From DATKMK01 sp035541895 (lineage in GTDB: Bacteria > Desulfobacterota > Binatia > HRBIN30 > JACQVA1), in assembly GCA_035541895.1 (NCBI GenBank), contig DATKMK010000043.1, forward strand, positions 62,001 through 126,000: a stretch of 64,000 nucleotides of DNA, given 5' to 3'. Below the pieces are notes generated by a model that ran no database searches, was not told where the DNA came from, and saw nothing but the letters and a program-made list of their open reading frames with translations. The position numbers and the translations under genes are program-made. Positions 41,748 to 49,719 of this stretch are shown piece after piece. The first letter of the stretch is position 1. Every line of letters begins with the position of its first letter.

Positions 41748-43025
41748 ATGTTGGACATTCGTCTCATTCGTGAACGGCCCGACTTCGTGAAGGCCGAGTT
41801 GGCTCGGCTCGGCTTCGTCGCCGAGCATATCGACACAATCCTGCGTATCGACAAGCAGCGTCGCGAGGCAATTCAACAAGTCGAATCGCTGCGCGCGCAG
41901 CGCGCGGAGACGTCGCGCACGATCGGGAAGCAGGCGCCGGCCGAACGCGACCGATTGAAGGTGGAGATGCGCGCCGTCGGCGACCGCATCGCGACGTTGG
42001 AGCAAGAGCTGGCGGCGATCGAAGCGGCGTTCAACACCAAGATGCTCGATGTGCCGAACCTGCCGGACACGAGCGTGCCGCTCGGTCAAGATGATCGCGA
42101 CAACACGGTGCTGCGCAGCCAAGGACAGCCGCGTCAGTTTGGGTTCGCGCCCAGACCGCATTGGGAGCTGGCACCCGAGCTGGGCATTCTCGACTTCGAC
42201 CGCGGGGTGAAGATCTCCGGGTCGCGTTTCTACGTGTTGCGCGGTGCCGGCGCCGCGCTCCAACGCGCGCTGATCGCGTGGATGCTCGATCTCCACACCC
42301 GCGAGCACGGCTATACCGAGATCTACCCGCCCTATCTGGTGAAGCGCGACTGCCTCTACGGCGCCGGACAGTTGCCGAAGTTCGAGGACAACATCTACCG
42401 TGACGCGGAAGACGATCTCTACCTGGTGGGCACAGCGGAAATCCCGGTGACCAATCTGCACCGCGACGAGGTGCTGCCGCCGGGCACGCTGCCGTTGTCC
42501 TACGTCGCCTACAGCGCGTGTTTCCGCCGCGAGAAGATGTCCGCGGGACGCGACGTGCGCGGGATCAAGCGCGGGCATCAGTTCGACAAGGTCGAGTTGT
42601 ACAAACTGGTCGAGCCGGCGCAGTCACCGGCGGCGCTCGAACAGATCGTCACCCACGCCTCGGAAGTCGCGCGGCGGCTGGAGATTCCGTACCGCATCAT
42701 CAACATCTGCACCGGTGATCTGGGTTTCGTGGCGGCCAAGAAGTACGACATCGAAATGTGGGCGCCCGGCTGTAACGAGTGGCTCGAAGTCAGCTCCTGC
42801 AGCAACTGCACCGACTTCCAGGCCCGCCGTACCAGCATTCGCTATCGCCCGTCGCTCAACGCCAAGCCGGAGTTCGTGCATACGCTCAACGGCTCGGGCC
42901 TCGCCTTGCCGCGGGTGATGATCGCGGTGTTGGAAAACTATCAGCAAGAAGACGGCAGCGTCGTCATCCCTGCCGTGCTGCGGCCGTTCATGGGCGGGCG
43001 GGAGCGCATCGAGCCGGCCGCGTGA
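41748..43025 (+). CDS. serS: Seryl-tRNA synthetase
   Basis: 425-residue class II aminoacyl-tRNA synthetase that charges tRNA-Ser (and tRNA-Sec). The N-terminal ~105 residues form the long coiled-coil tRNA arm (M-L-D-I-R-L-I-R-E onward). Motif 2, F-R-R-E-K-M-S-A-G-R-D-V-R-G-I-K-R-x-H-Q-F, and motif 3, G-S-G-L-A-L-P-R, are complete, as is T-A-E-I-P-V-T-N. The C-terminal V-I-P-A-V-L-R-P-F-M-G-G is typical. Length matches the family. Confidence 0.97.
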   Translation: MLDIRLIRERPDFVKAELARLGFVAEHIDTILRIDKQRREAIQQVESLRAQRAETSRTIGKQAPAERDRLKVEMRAVGDRIATLEQELAAIEAAFNTKMLDVPNLPDTSVPLGQDDRDNTVLRSQGQPRQFGFAPRPHWELAPELGILDFDRGVKISGSRFYVLRGAGAALQRALIAWMLDLHTREHGYTEIYPPYLVKRDCLYGAGQLPKFEDNIYRDAEDDLYLVGTAEIPVTNLHRDEVLPPGTLPLSYVAYSACFRREKMSAGRDVRGIKRGHQFDKVELYKLVEPAQSPAALEQIVTHASEVARRLEIPYRIINICTGDLGFVAAKKYDIEMWAPGCNEWLEVSSCSNCTDFQARRTSIRYRPSLNAKPEFVHTLNGSGLALPRVMIAVLENYQQEDGSVVIPAVLRPFMGGRERIEPAA

Positions 43026-43091
43026 TCAAGCGGTCGAGCTGTCGTGATCGCTTGCCGCTGTGGTATCGTCGCGGCGCGTAGGAGGTGTCTC

Positions 43092-43865
43092 GTGTACCAG
43101 CACTTAGTCGTCGAAGCCGACGGGCCGATCACGACGATCACCCTCAATCGACCCGAACGGCGCAATGCCTTGTCGCTGGCGTTGATGACCGAGTTGATCG
43201 GCTGTCTCGACGCCGTCGGAAAATCGCGCGAGGCGCGAGCGGTGATTCTCGCCGGCGCCGGGCCCGCGTTCAGCGCGGGACACGATCTGAGCGAGATGCT
43301 CGACCGCGATATCAACGCGTATCGCGAGATCTTCGACGTCTGCACGCAATTGATGAGCGCGGTGCAAGCCATCCCGCAGCCGGTGATCGCGCGCGTGCAC
43401 GGCATCGCGACGGCGGCGGGTTGCCAACTGGTCGCGACCTGCGATCTCGCCGTCGCGGCCGACACCGCGCGCTTTGCGACACCGGGCGTGAAGATCGGTC
43501 TGTTCTGCACGACGCCGATGGTGGCGCTGTCGCGCGCGGTCGGGCGCAAGCGGGCGATGGAAATGCTGCTCACGGGTGAGATGATCGACGCGCGAACCGC
43601 GGCGGAGTGGGGACTCGTCAATCGCGTGGTTCCAGCCGACGCGCTCGCCACCGAAACGCGGGCGCTGGCGGAGAAAGTGGCGACCGCCAGCTCGCTGACG
43701 ATCGCGCTCGGCAAGCAAGCGTTTTATGCCCAAATCGATCTCGATCAGCCCAAGGCGTATGCCTACGCCAAGGAAGTCATGAGCATGAACGCGTTGGCGC
43801 GCGACGCGCAAGAAGGCATGCACGCGTTCATTGAAAAACGTCATCCGTGCTGGACCGGACGATGA
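43092..43865 (+). CDS. Enoyl-CoA hydratase/isomerase family protein
   Basis: 257-residue crotonase. I-T-L-N-R-P-E-R-R-N-A-L-S, the oxyanion segment F-S-A-G-H-D-L-S-E-M, and H-G-I-A-T-A-A-G-C-Q-L-V-A-T-C-D-L are present. The Glu pair of classical hydratases is only partly kept (A-T-P-G-V-K-I-G), as in the ECHDC3-like branch, so hydration may not be the reaction. GTG 43092 follows AGGAGGTG. An upstream in-frame ATG (43044) is poorly placed. Confidence 0.88.
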   Translation: MYQHLVVEADGPITTITLNRPERRNALSLALMTELIGCLDAVGKSREARAVILAGAGPAFSAGHDLSEMLDRDINAYREIFDVCTQLMSAVQAIPQPVIARVHGIATAAGCQLVATCDLAVAADTARFATPGVKIGLFCTTPMVALSRAVGRKRAMEMLLTGEMIDARTAAEWGLVNRVVPADALATETRALAEKVATASSLTIALGKQAFYAQIDLDQPKAYAYAKEVMSMNALARDAQEGMHAFIEKRHPCWTGR

Positions 43866-43881
43866 GTCCAATGCGGAATTT

Positions 43882-43940
43882 GGAGTGCGGAGTGCGGAAT
43901 TCGACTGATCCAATATTCCGCATTCCGCACTCCGCACTCC
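43882..43940. repeat. Inverted repeat of GCGGAGT/GCGGAAT words
   Basis: GGAGTGCGGAGTGCGGAAT (43882-43900) is repeated in perfect inversion at 43922-43940 across a 21-nt centre. The arms are themselves built of tandem 7-mer words. The element lies between the crotonase stop and the MFS start. Confidence 0.75.
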
Positions 43941-43959
43941 GTGCTCGAAACTCATTCGC

Positions 43960-45309
43960 ATGAGCGTCGCGCGATCACACCCGCAACCGTCGCCCACCGA
44001 GGCGTCGCCGGAAGCCACCGAGATGACGCCCTACCTGTGGGCGCTGCTCGGAATGCTGATCTCCGCCACCGTCTTCGATGCCTTCAACATCTCCATCTTG
44101 TCAACGGTGGCGCCGATCATCCAAGAACAGAACGGCCTCACCAACACACAGTGGGGCTTGGTGAACTTGATCATCCGGATCGGCGCGGTGTCGTCGTTCT
44201 TCATCCTGTCGCTGGCCGACCGCTACGGACGCCGACCGATGATCACGCTGAGCGTGCTCGGCTACGCGGTGTTCACCGGACTCACCGGATTCTCGCGCTC
44301 GATCGAGGTATTCACCTTCTACCAGTTCTGCGCCCGCATCTTTCTTGCTGCCGAATTTGCGCTCGCCCTGATCATCATCGGTGAGGAATATCCCACCCGG
44401 TGGCGCAGCCTCGGCATTTCGCTGCTGGCAGGCATCGGGGCTCTCGGCACCATCGCCGCGTTCGCCACCGCCCACTTCGTGTTGGCGAACCACGACTGGC
44501 GAACGATGTATTGGATCGGCTTGGCGCCGATCGGGCTCGTCATGCTGGTGCGCTTGGGAATGCGCGAAACCCGGCGGTTCGAGCACGTGCGGGCGCGCGA
44601 CGGCACCGTGTCGTTCCGGCAACACCTCGCCAATCTGCGCGTGCCGTTTCAGCGGCGCTATCGCTTTCGCTCGCTGTTGGTGACGCTGATCTGGAACTGC
44701 AATCACTTCGTGACCGCGCCGGCGGTGACTTTTTGGACCATCCATGCGGCACGTGACCTGCATTACACACCGCAGCAGTACTCGGTTGTCGTCGCCGCGG
44801 GTTATCTCTTCGGTTTTCTCACCGGCGCGCCGACCGCCGGCATGCTGATGAATCGCCTCGGGCGCAAATGGACGTGCGGGCTCTACTACATCGGCGCTGC
44901 GGTGGCGATCTTCGCACTCTTCGCGACCGCCAGCGCCGCGGTGTGGGTGCAAACGGTACTGATGTCGGTGTGCATCTTCTTCTTCCTCGGCGCCGGCGCG
45001 GCCACCAACACCTTTGCCACCGAATTGTTCCCGACCGAGATTCGCGCCACCGGCTACAGTTGGACGACGAACCTGTTCGGCCGGATTGCGGAAATTGTCA
45101 CACCGCTCGCGATCGGCGTGCTCGCCGATCGCATCGGCATTCCGTTTGCCGTCGGGATCATGGCGATCGGCCCCATCGTCGGCGGTCTGGTGGTCCTGCG
45201 ATACGCGCCCGAAACCAACAACAAAACGCTGGAAGAAATCAGCGCGGAACTAGACGGACGTGACACCTACACCGCGCGCGTCTCGGCGGGCCGTCGCGCT
45301 CAGTCGTGA
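43960..45309 (+). CDS. MFS transporter (sugar-porter/aromatic-acid-like)
   Basis: 449-residue inner-membrane protein, about 12 helices after a ~22-residue polar N-terminus. Helix 1 ends with D-A-F-N-I; motif A is L-A-D-R-Y-G-R-R-P. E-E-Y-P-T-R-W-R and a late E-L-F-P-T-E-I-R-A-T-G-Y-S-W match the sugar porter branch, and P-E-T-N-N-K-T-L-E-E-I closes the domain. Substrate unknown. It follows the crotonase gene across the inverted repeat. Confidence 0.87.
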   Translation: MSVARSHPQPSPTEASPEATEMTPYLWALLGMLISATVFDAFNISILSTVAPIIQEQNGLTNTQWGLVNLIIRIGAVSSFFILSLADRYGRRPMITLSVLGYAVFTGLTGFSRSIEVFTFYQFCARIFLAAEFALALIIIGEEYPTRWRSLGISLLAGIGALGTIAAFATAHFVLANHDWRTMYWIGLAPIGLVMLVRLGMRETRRFEHVRARDGTVSFRQHLANLRVPFQRRYRFRSLLVTLIWNCNHFVTAPAVTFWTIHAARDLHYTPQQYSVVVAAGYLFGFLTGAPTAGMLMNRLGRKWTCGLYYIGAAVAIFALFATASAAVWVQTVLMSVCIFFFLGAGAATNTFATELFPTEIRATGYSWTTNLFGRIAEIVTPLAIGVLADRIGIPFAVGIMAIGPIVGGLVVLRYAPETNNKTLEEISAELDGRDTYTARVSAGRRAQS

Positions 45310-45360
45310 ATGCATCGGCGAGCCATCTCAACAGAGCACTCGAGCGCTGATCAGGAAGGC

Positions 45361-45393
45361 GGGCAGGGCCGGACCAATTCCGGCGCCCTACCC
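45361..45393. terminator. Imperfect hairpin between MFS gene and small ORFs
   Basis: GGGCAGGGCCGGA and TCCGGCGCCCTACCC can pair around CCAAT with one mismatch and a 2-nt bulge. It lies 50 bp after the MFS stop and also faces the end of the minus-strand small ORF, so it could serve both. No T-run. Confidence 0.35.
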
Positions 45394-45420
45394 GTACGGA
45401 AGGACTGTCCTATTGCGATC

Positions 45421-45582
45421 CTAGGTGGCGGCAATCGGTCGAGTGGCGAACGTTCTAGTCAGCACGACACGGCCGGTTGCCAGCATGTGGGTGATGATTG
45501 CGACGACTTCCTCATCCGATGCGGCGAGATCCTGGACCGTGCGGACGAGTTCGAGCAACGTTGATCGGCGCGGGTTCTTCAT
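45421..45582 (-). CDS. Very small hypothetical protein (53 aa)
   Basis: 53-codon ORF with AAGGA about eight bases before the ATG. The product begins M-K-N-P-R-R-S-T-L-L-E-L-V-R-T-V and continues with an acidic helix (A-S-D-E-E-V-V-A-I-I-T-H-M-L) and G-R-V-V-L-T, a helical pattern recalling small phage-repressor-like or transcript-associated proteins. It lacks the Arg/Ala bias of antisense shadows in this window. No family was recognised. It lies downstream of a second tiny ORF on the same strand. Confidence 0.55.
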   Translation of the reverse strand: MKNPRRSTLLELVRTVQDLAASDEEVVAIITHMLATGRVVLTRTFATRPIAAT

Positions 45583-45634
45583 CGACGGTGTTCCTTCAGC
45601 ATCGCGATGAACAGATGCCGGTCGCAGTTGCGGG

Positions 45635-45757
45635 TTACGCGAACTCGACGACCTGGCGAAACGGGAGCGGGGTCTTGCAGCAGACCAGGCCGATGATGCG
45701 GCCGTCCTTCCTCACCGAATAGGCCCGCCAGTGCGGCAACCAAATGAGCGTGATCAT
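45635..45757 (-). CDS. Very small hypothetical protein (40 aa)
   Basis: 40-codon ORF starting M-I-T-L-I-W-L-P-H-W-R-A-Y-S-V and containing G-R-I-I-G-L-V-C-C-K-T-P-L-P-F. GGAGAAG precedes the ATG at a normal distance. Composition is protein-like with two adjacent Cys and two Trp. It may be co-transcribed with the 53-residue ORF 52 bp downstream. A longer start five codons upstream is possible. Function unknown. Confidence 0.45.
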   Translation of the reverse strand: MITLIWLPHWRAYSVRKDGRIIGLVCCKTPLPFRQVVEFA

Positions 45758-45973
45758 CGCTCGCTTCTCCATCTGTGCCCGAACAAAGCAGAGGTCGTGC
45801 CAAGATGGCAAGCCCGTTCAAATTCAACGCTGTCGCCGCGCCCAGGTTCGTCCTGCCCGTTTGCGTGACGTCCCGTGCGTGCATTGATGACACGAAAAAC
45901 GTCAACGTGCCGCAGAATGGCCAGAGCCGGCCTTCGCTTGACGCCTCCCGTGCACCGTGCGAGACGCAGCGCC

Positions 45974-46438
45974 ATGGCGAAGTTTCCAACCGAGGCTGAG
46001 CGATCCGTGACGGTGAAGGTTCCGATCGAGCACGCCTATCAGTTCTTGTGGGACGTGGTCGGATCGTCCGACTGCATTCCGGGTGTCGACACCTGCACGC
46101 GCGTCGGCGACGACACCTATCGATTTGTCTATCAAGAGCGCTCGACCGGGCCCGTCAGTCTGACCGTGCAGTACACCGCGCACTACAAGGGAAACGGCAA
46201 AGACGAAATCCGCTTCGAAGGCATCGCAGCAAAGGGCGACAACACCGATGTGACCGGCGTCATCAAGTTCAAGTCGGCGGGACCGGGCGCGACCAAGGTC
46301 ACGCTGAAGCAGACCCTCGCCCCGGACACGCCCGTACCCCGGTTGTTGCAGGGTTTGATTCGTTCGTTTGTCGAACGCGAGGCCGCCGACGCGATGAAGC
46401 AGTACCTCGCCAACGTCAAGCAAACACTGGAATCCTGA
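45974..46438 (+). CDS. SRPBCC (polyketide cyclase/START-like) family protein
   Basis: 154 residues. A helix-grip fold is indicated by V-T-V-K-V-P-I-E-H-A-Y-Q-F-L-W-D-V at the start, G-V-D-T-C-T-R-V-G-D-D, G-V-I-K-F-K-S-A-G-P-G-A-T-K-V and the long C-terminal helix. Such proteins bind a hydrophobic ligand in a cavity; several act as carbon monoxide dehydrogenase G subunits or cyclases. The ligand is unknown. ATG 45974 was chosen where the fold begins. Confidence 0.78.
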   Translation: MAKFPTEAERSVTVKVPIEHAYQFLWDVVGSSDCIPGVDTCTRVGDDTYRFVYQERSTGPVSLTVQYTAHYKGNGKDEIRFEGIAAKGDNTDVTGVIKFKSAGPGATKVTLKQTLAPDTPVPRLLQGLIRSFVEREAADAMKQYLANVKQTLES

Positions 46439-46465
46439 TTTCGTGCGGGCAGTGGAAGTTCCAAA

Positions 46466-46520
46466 CCAGTCCCCGACGCCAGTCACCCGCACCAATCTCA
46501 CCCACACCATTCACCATCCC
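46466..46520. repeat. CCAGTCACCC-word repeat tract
   Basis: CCAGTCCCCGACGCCAGTCACC, then CACCAATCTCACCCACACCATTCACC, lie between the SRPBCC and GNAT genes and run into the last codons of the minus-strand GNAT gene. Same word family as 41663-41711. Confidence 0.55.
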
Positions 46521-47101
46521 AACTTTTCCTCCAGTCGCGCCTTCACCTCCGGCCATTCCGAATCGATGATGCTGAAGTACACCGAGTGCCGGTACCGGCC
46601 GCTGTGCGTAACCATGTGATTGCGGAAGATGCCCTCCTCGATCGCACCGATACGCTTCAGCGCATTGCGCGACTTCTCATTGAGCGAGTCGGTTTTGAAC
46701 TCGACGCGAATGCATTGCCACATTTCGAAGGCGTGACGCAGCATGAGGTACTTGGCTTCGGTGTTGACGACGGTCCGCTGCCACGGCGGCGCGATCCAGG
46801 TGTAACCGATCTCCACCCGTCGATTCGGGTGATCGAAGTTCGCGAAGCGCGAGCTGCCGATCGTCCGACCTGACGCCTTGTCGATCGTCGCAAAGGGGAG
46901 CGAAACGCAATCGGCCTGTTGCTGCAGCGCGAGTTCGATGTAGGCGCGCATGTCTTCCGGCGTGCCCACGATCTGCGACGGATTGAAGCGCCAGATGCTC
47001 TCATCCAAGCCGACGGCGCTGAGATCGGCGAGGTGCCGTCCGAGCGCGAGCGGCTCGAGACGGACAAAGCGTCCTTCGAGGACGACGGGTTCAACCTGCA
47101 T
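46511..47101 (-). CDS. GNAT family N-acetyltransferase (RimJ/RimL-like)
   Basis: 196 residues. V-L-E-G-R-F-V-R-L-E-P-L start, G-S-S-R-F-A-N-F-D-H-P-N-R-R-V-E-I-G-Y-T-W-I, the loop Q-R-T-V-V-N-T-E-A-K-Y-L-M-L, and V-E-F-K-T-D-S-L-N-E-K-S-R-N-A-L-K-R-I-G-A are close to family members annotated as small-molecule or protein N-acetyltransferases. ATG 47101 has GGGAG upstream. Monocistronic on the minus strand. Confidence 0.88.
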   Translation of the reverse strand: MQVEPVVLEGRFVRLEPLALGRHLADLSAVGLDESIWRFNPSQIVGTPEDMRAYIELALQQQADCVSLPFATIDKASGRTIGSSRFANFDHPNRRVEIGYTWIAPPWQRTVVNTEAKYLMLRHAFEMWQCIRVEFKTDSLNEKSRNALKRIGAIEEGIFRNHMVTHSGRYRHSVYFSIIDSEWPEVKARLEEKLGW

Positions 47102-47185
47102 CAACTCGCTCCCTCACGATCGCCCTACGTGAACGCACCATCCCCGACAAGATAGGTTCTACGGAAGTTGGAACACGCGTCGGAA

Positions 47186-47869
47186 TCACTCACGCTGCAC
47201 ATACTCTGCAACCCGGTATGCCGCGGTTCGGCCGATGAAGCGCGCGATGTCGTCGCGAATGATTTGCTCGCCGGCGGGTGCGTCGAACATGCCGCGCGGC
47301 AATACGTCGAGACTCGGGAAATACAACTCGGCGATGCCGTCGAGCGGTTCGCCGGTTGGCGAGAGTCGCTCGTCGACGATGTCCGTCACGTACCGAGTCA
47401 TACCCGGATGGTGCACCAGCGCCAGCGGGACGTGCCGGGTTTGCCAGTGTGCGACGAAGTCGGTGTGGCTCAGATTCGCGCGCCGGACCACCGGACAGAT
47501 GAGCTTGACGCCCGGTGACTGCTGCCCCAAGGGCGTCGCCCGCGGCGTGGACCGCTGCACGCGTTCGGTGGTCACATACGCGTCGGCACCGCCCATGAAT
47601 CCACGCACGTCCGCTTCGATCACTCGACGCCCGGCCTCGGAGTCGTACAACCGTCCATGAAAATCGTCGAGGCTGTCGAAGGACAACTCGCCAATGCTGT
47701 CGAGCGCCGGCCAGCCCTCGGGCGAGGCGTCGACAATGTTCACGACGTACTTGCGCAGCGTCGGATGATGGCGCAGGGCGAGCGGCACATGGCCGGCAAG
47801 CAGCCGCTCGACGTATTGGTCGTGCGCGAGGTCGGCGCGACGCCGGCACAGGAAGATCAGCTTGATCAT
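47186..47869 (-). CDS. Tandem EthD domain protein
   Basis: 227 residues made of two similar ferredoxin-like EthD units. The first begins M-I-K-L-I-F-L-C-R-R-R-A-D-L, with H-V-P-L-A-L-R-H-H-P near 30-39. The second begins V-K-L-I-C-P-V-V-R-R-A-N-L, with H-V-P-L-A-L-V-H-H-P. Each is followed by Y-V-x-(N/D)-I-V-D and an I-G/A-E-L-x-F strand. EthD was first found beside ether-degrading P450s; its role there is unresolved. The start is at ATG 47869. Confidence 0.8.
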   Translation of the reverse strand: MIKLIFLCRRRADLAHDQYVERLLAGHVPLALRHHPTLRKYVVNIVDASPEGWPALDSIGELSFDSLDDFHGRLYDSEAGRRVIEADVRGFMGGADAYVTTERVQRSTPRATPLGQQSPGVKLICPVVRRANLSHTDFVAHWQTRHVPLALVHHPGMTRYVTDIVDERLSPTGEPLDGIAELYFPSLDVLPRGMFDAPAGEQIIRDDIARFIGRTAAYRVAEYVQRE

Positions 47870-48047
47870 GGCCGCCGTGTGCCTGAGTCGGAGCCGGCAG
47901 GTCAAGCCGGCCTTCGTTGACTTCATCGAACCCGGACGACTATGATTCGTTGCGGTGGCGCTGGGCTGATGAGGGTTTTCCCTTGCCGGATCTGAGTATT
48001 CTTCAGCAGTTGGGCTTGCGATCGCGCCACGGATGCGAGGCGCGGCG

Positions 48048-49718
48048 ATGACAACCAACGGTTCGGGACCGCTCCGCGTCGTTCCGCTTGGAGGCCTCGG
48101 CGAGATCGGTCTGAATTGTCTGGTGCTCGAATATGGCGAGGCCGCAATCGCCATCGATTGCGGGTTGATGTTTCCCGAAACCCACATGCTCGGGATCGAC
48201 TTGGTGATTCCCGACTTCAGCTATCTGCAGCAACTCGGCGAGCGATTCCTCGGCTTCGTCGTCACGCACGGACACGAAGACCACATCGGTGCCCTGCCCT
48301 ACGCGCTCCGGGATCTCAACGTTCCGGTGCACGCGACTCCGATGGCCGCGGGACTGGTGCGTGAGAAACTGAAAGAGCACAAACTCGACGATCGCGTCGC
48401 GCTGCACGTGATCCAACCGCGACAACCGTGGCCGATGGGACCGTTCGCGATCGAAGCGATGCACGTCACCCATTCGATCGTCGACGCCGTCGCTCTCGGA
48501 ATCCGCACCCCGCTCGGTACGGTGATTCACACCGGCGACTTCAAGCTCGACCAGACGCCGCTCGACGGACAGCGCACCGACCTGCAACGCCTGGGCGAGT
48601 ATGGCGCGCAGGGGGTGTTGTTGCTGCTCTCCGACTCGACCAACGTCGAACGCGAAGGCATCACGCCTTCGGAACGCTCGGTGCGCGATGGCATCGATCG
48701 GATCTTCCGTGACAGCGAGGGCAAGGTCTTCTTCTCGACGTTCTCCTCGCACGTGCATCGGCTGCAACAGGTGCTCGAACTCGCGCAGGCGACCGGCCGC
48801 CGCGTGGTGGTGGTCGGGCGCAGCCTCACCAACAGCATCCAGATCGCCACCGATCTCGGGCATCTGCACTACCCGCCCGGGCTGTTTGCCGATGTCGGGG
48901 CGTTGGCGGCGCTCGACCCGCGCGCAGCGCTGGTGCTGACCACCGGCAGTCAAGGCGAAGCGCTGTCGGCCTTGGTGCGCATCGCCATGGGCGATCACGC
49001 GCAGGTCAAAATGCAGCCCGGCGATGCGGTGGTTCTGTCGTCGCGCATCATCCCGGGCAATGAGAAGACGATCAGCAACCTGATCAACCACATGTACCGC
49101 CGCGGCGCGACCGTGCATCACGCGCGCAGCGCCGAGGTCCATGTGTCGGGTCACGCCAGCCAAGAAGAGTTGAAGATGATGGTGGCGCTGACTCGGCCGA
49201 CGTACTTCGTTCCGGTGCACGGCGAGTACCGTCATCTGGCGCGCCACCGCGCGCTCGCTCATGAAATGGGCGTACCCGACAATTGCGCGTTTCTGCTCGA
49301 AGACGGCCACGTGTTGGAGATCGACGCGAGCGGCGCGACCATCCGCGGGCCGATCGGCGCGGGCCGCGTTTTCGTCGACGGCAAGGGCATCGGCGACGTC
49401 AGCGACATCATGCTGCGCGACCGCCGCCACTTGTCGCAGGACGGGCTGGTGCTCGCGGTGCTCGCGCTCGATCAACATTCCGGCGAACTCATCAGCGGGC
49501 CGGACTTGGTGACGCGCGGCTTTGTCCCCGACACAGACGGATCGGAATATCTCGAACAGGCAAAAATCGTTGTCCGCGATACGCTGGCGCAGATCACGCC
49601 GGAATCGCGCACCGATCCGCTCGAAGTGAAGGAAGAGGTCCGCAAGGCCCTCAAGCGCTACTTCGCGCGCACCCTCGACCGGCGCCCGGTGATCTTGCCG
49701 TTCATCATGGAGATGTAA
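48048..49718 (+). CDS. rnj: Ribonuclease J
   Basis: 556-residue metallo-beta-lactamase/beta-CASP ribonuclease acting in mRNA decay and rRNA maturation as endonuclease and 5' exonuclease. Zinc motif H-G-H-E-D-H-I-G starts near residue 74; H-T-G-D-F-K and S-D-S-T-N-V-E-R are further core motifs. The beta-CASP part has S-S-R-I-I-P-G-N-E and S-G-H-A-S-Q-E-E-L, followed by P-V-H-G-E-Y-R-H. The C-terminal domain is complete. ATG 48048 has GAGG upstream. The FtsK gene starts one base after its stop. Confidence 0.93.
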   Translation: MTTNGSGPLRVVPLGGLGEIGLNCLVLEYGEAAIAIDCGLMFPETHMLGIDLVIPDFSYLQQLGERFLGFVVTHGHEDHIGALPYALRDLNVPVHATPMAAGLVREKLKEHKLDDRVALHVIQPRQPWPMGPFAIEAMHVTHSIVDAVALGIRTPLGTVIHTGDFKLDQTPLDGQRTDLQRLGEYGAQGVLLLLSDSTNVEREGITPSERSVRDGIDRIFRDSEGKVFFSTFSSHVHRLQQVLELAQATGRRVVVVGRSLTNSIQIATDLGHLHYPPGLFADVGALAALDPRAALVLTTGSQGEALSALVRIAMGDHAQVKMQPGDAVVLSSRIIPGNEKTISNLINHMYRRGATVHHARSAEVHVSGHASQEELKMMVALTRPTYFVPVHGEYRHLARHRALAHEMGVPDNCAFLLEDGHVLEIDASGATIRGPIGAGRVFVDGKGIGDVSDIMLRDRRHLSQDGLVLAVLALDQHSGELISGPDLVTRGFVPDTDGSEYLEQAKIVVRDTLAQITPESRTDPLEVKEEVRKALKRYFARTLDRRPVILPFIMEM

Positions 49719-49719
49719 G

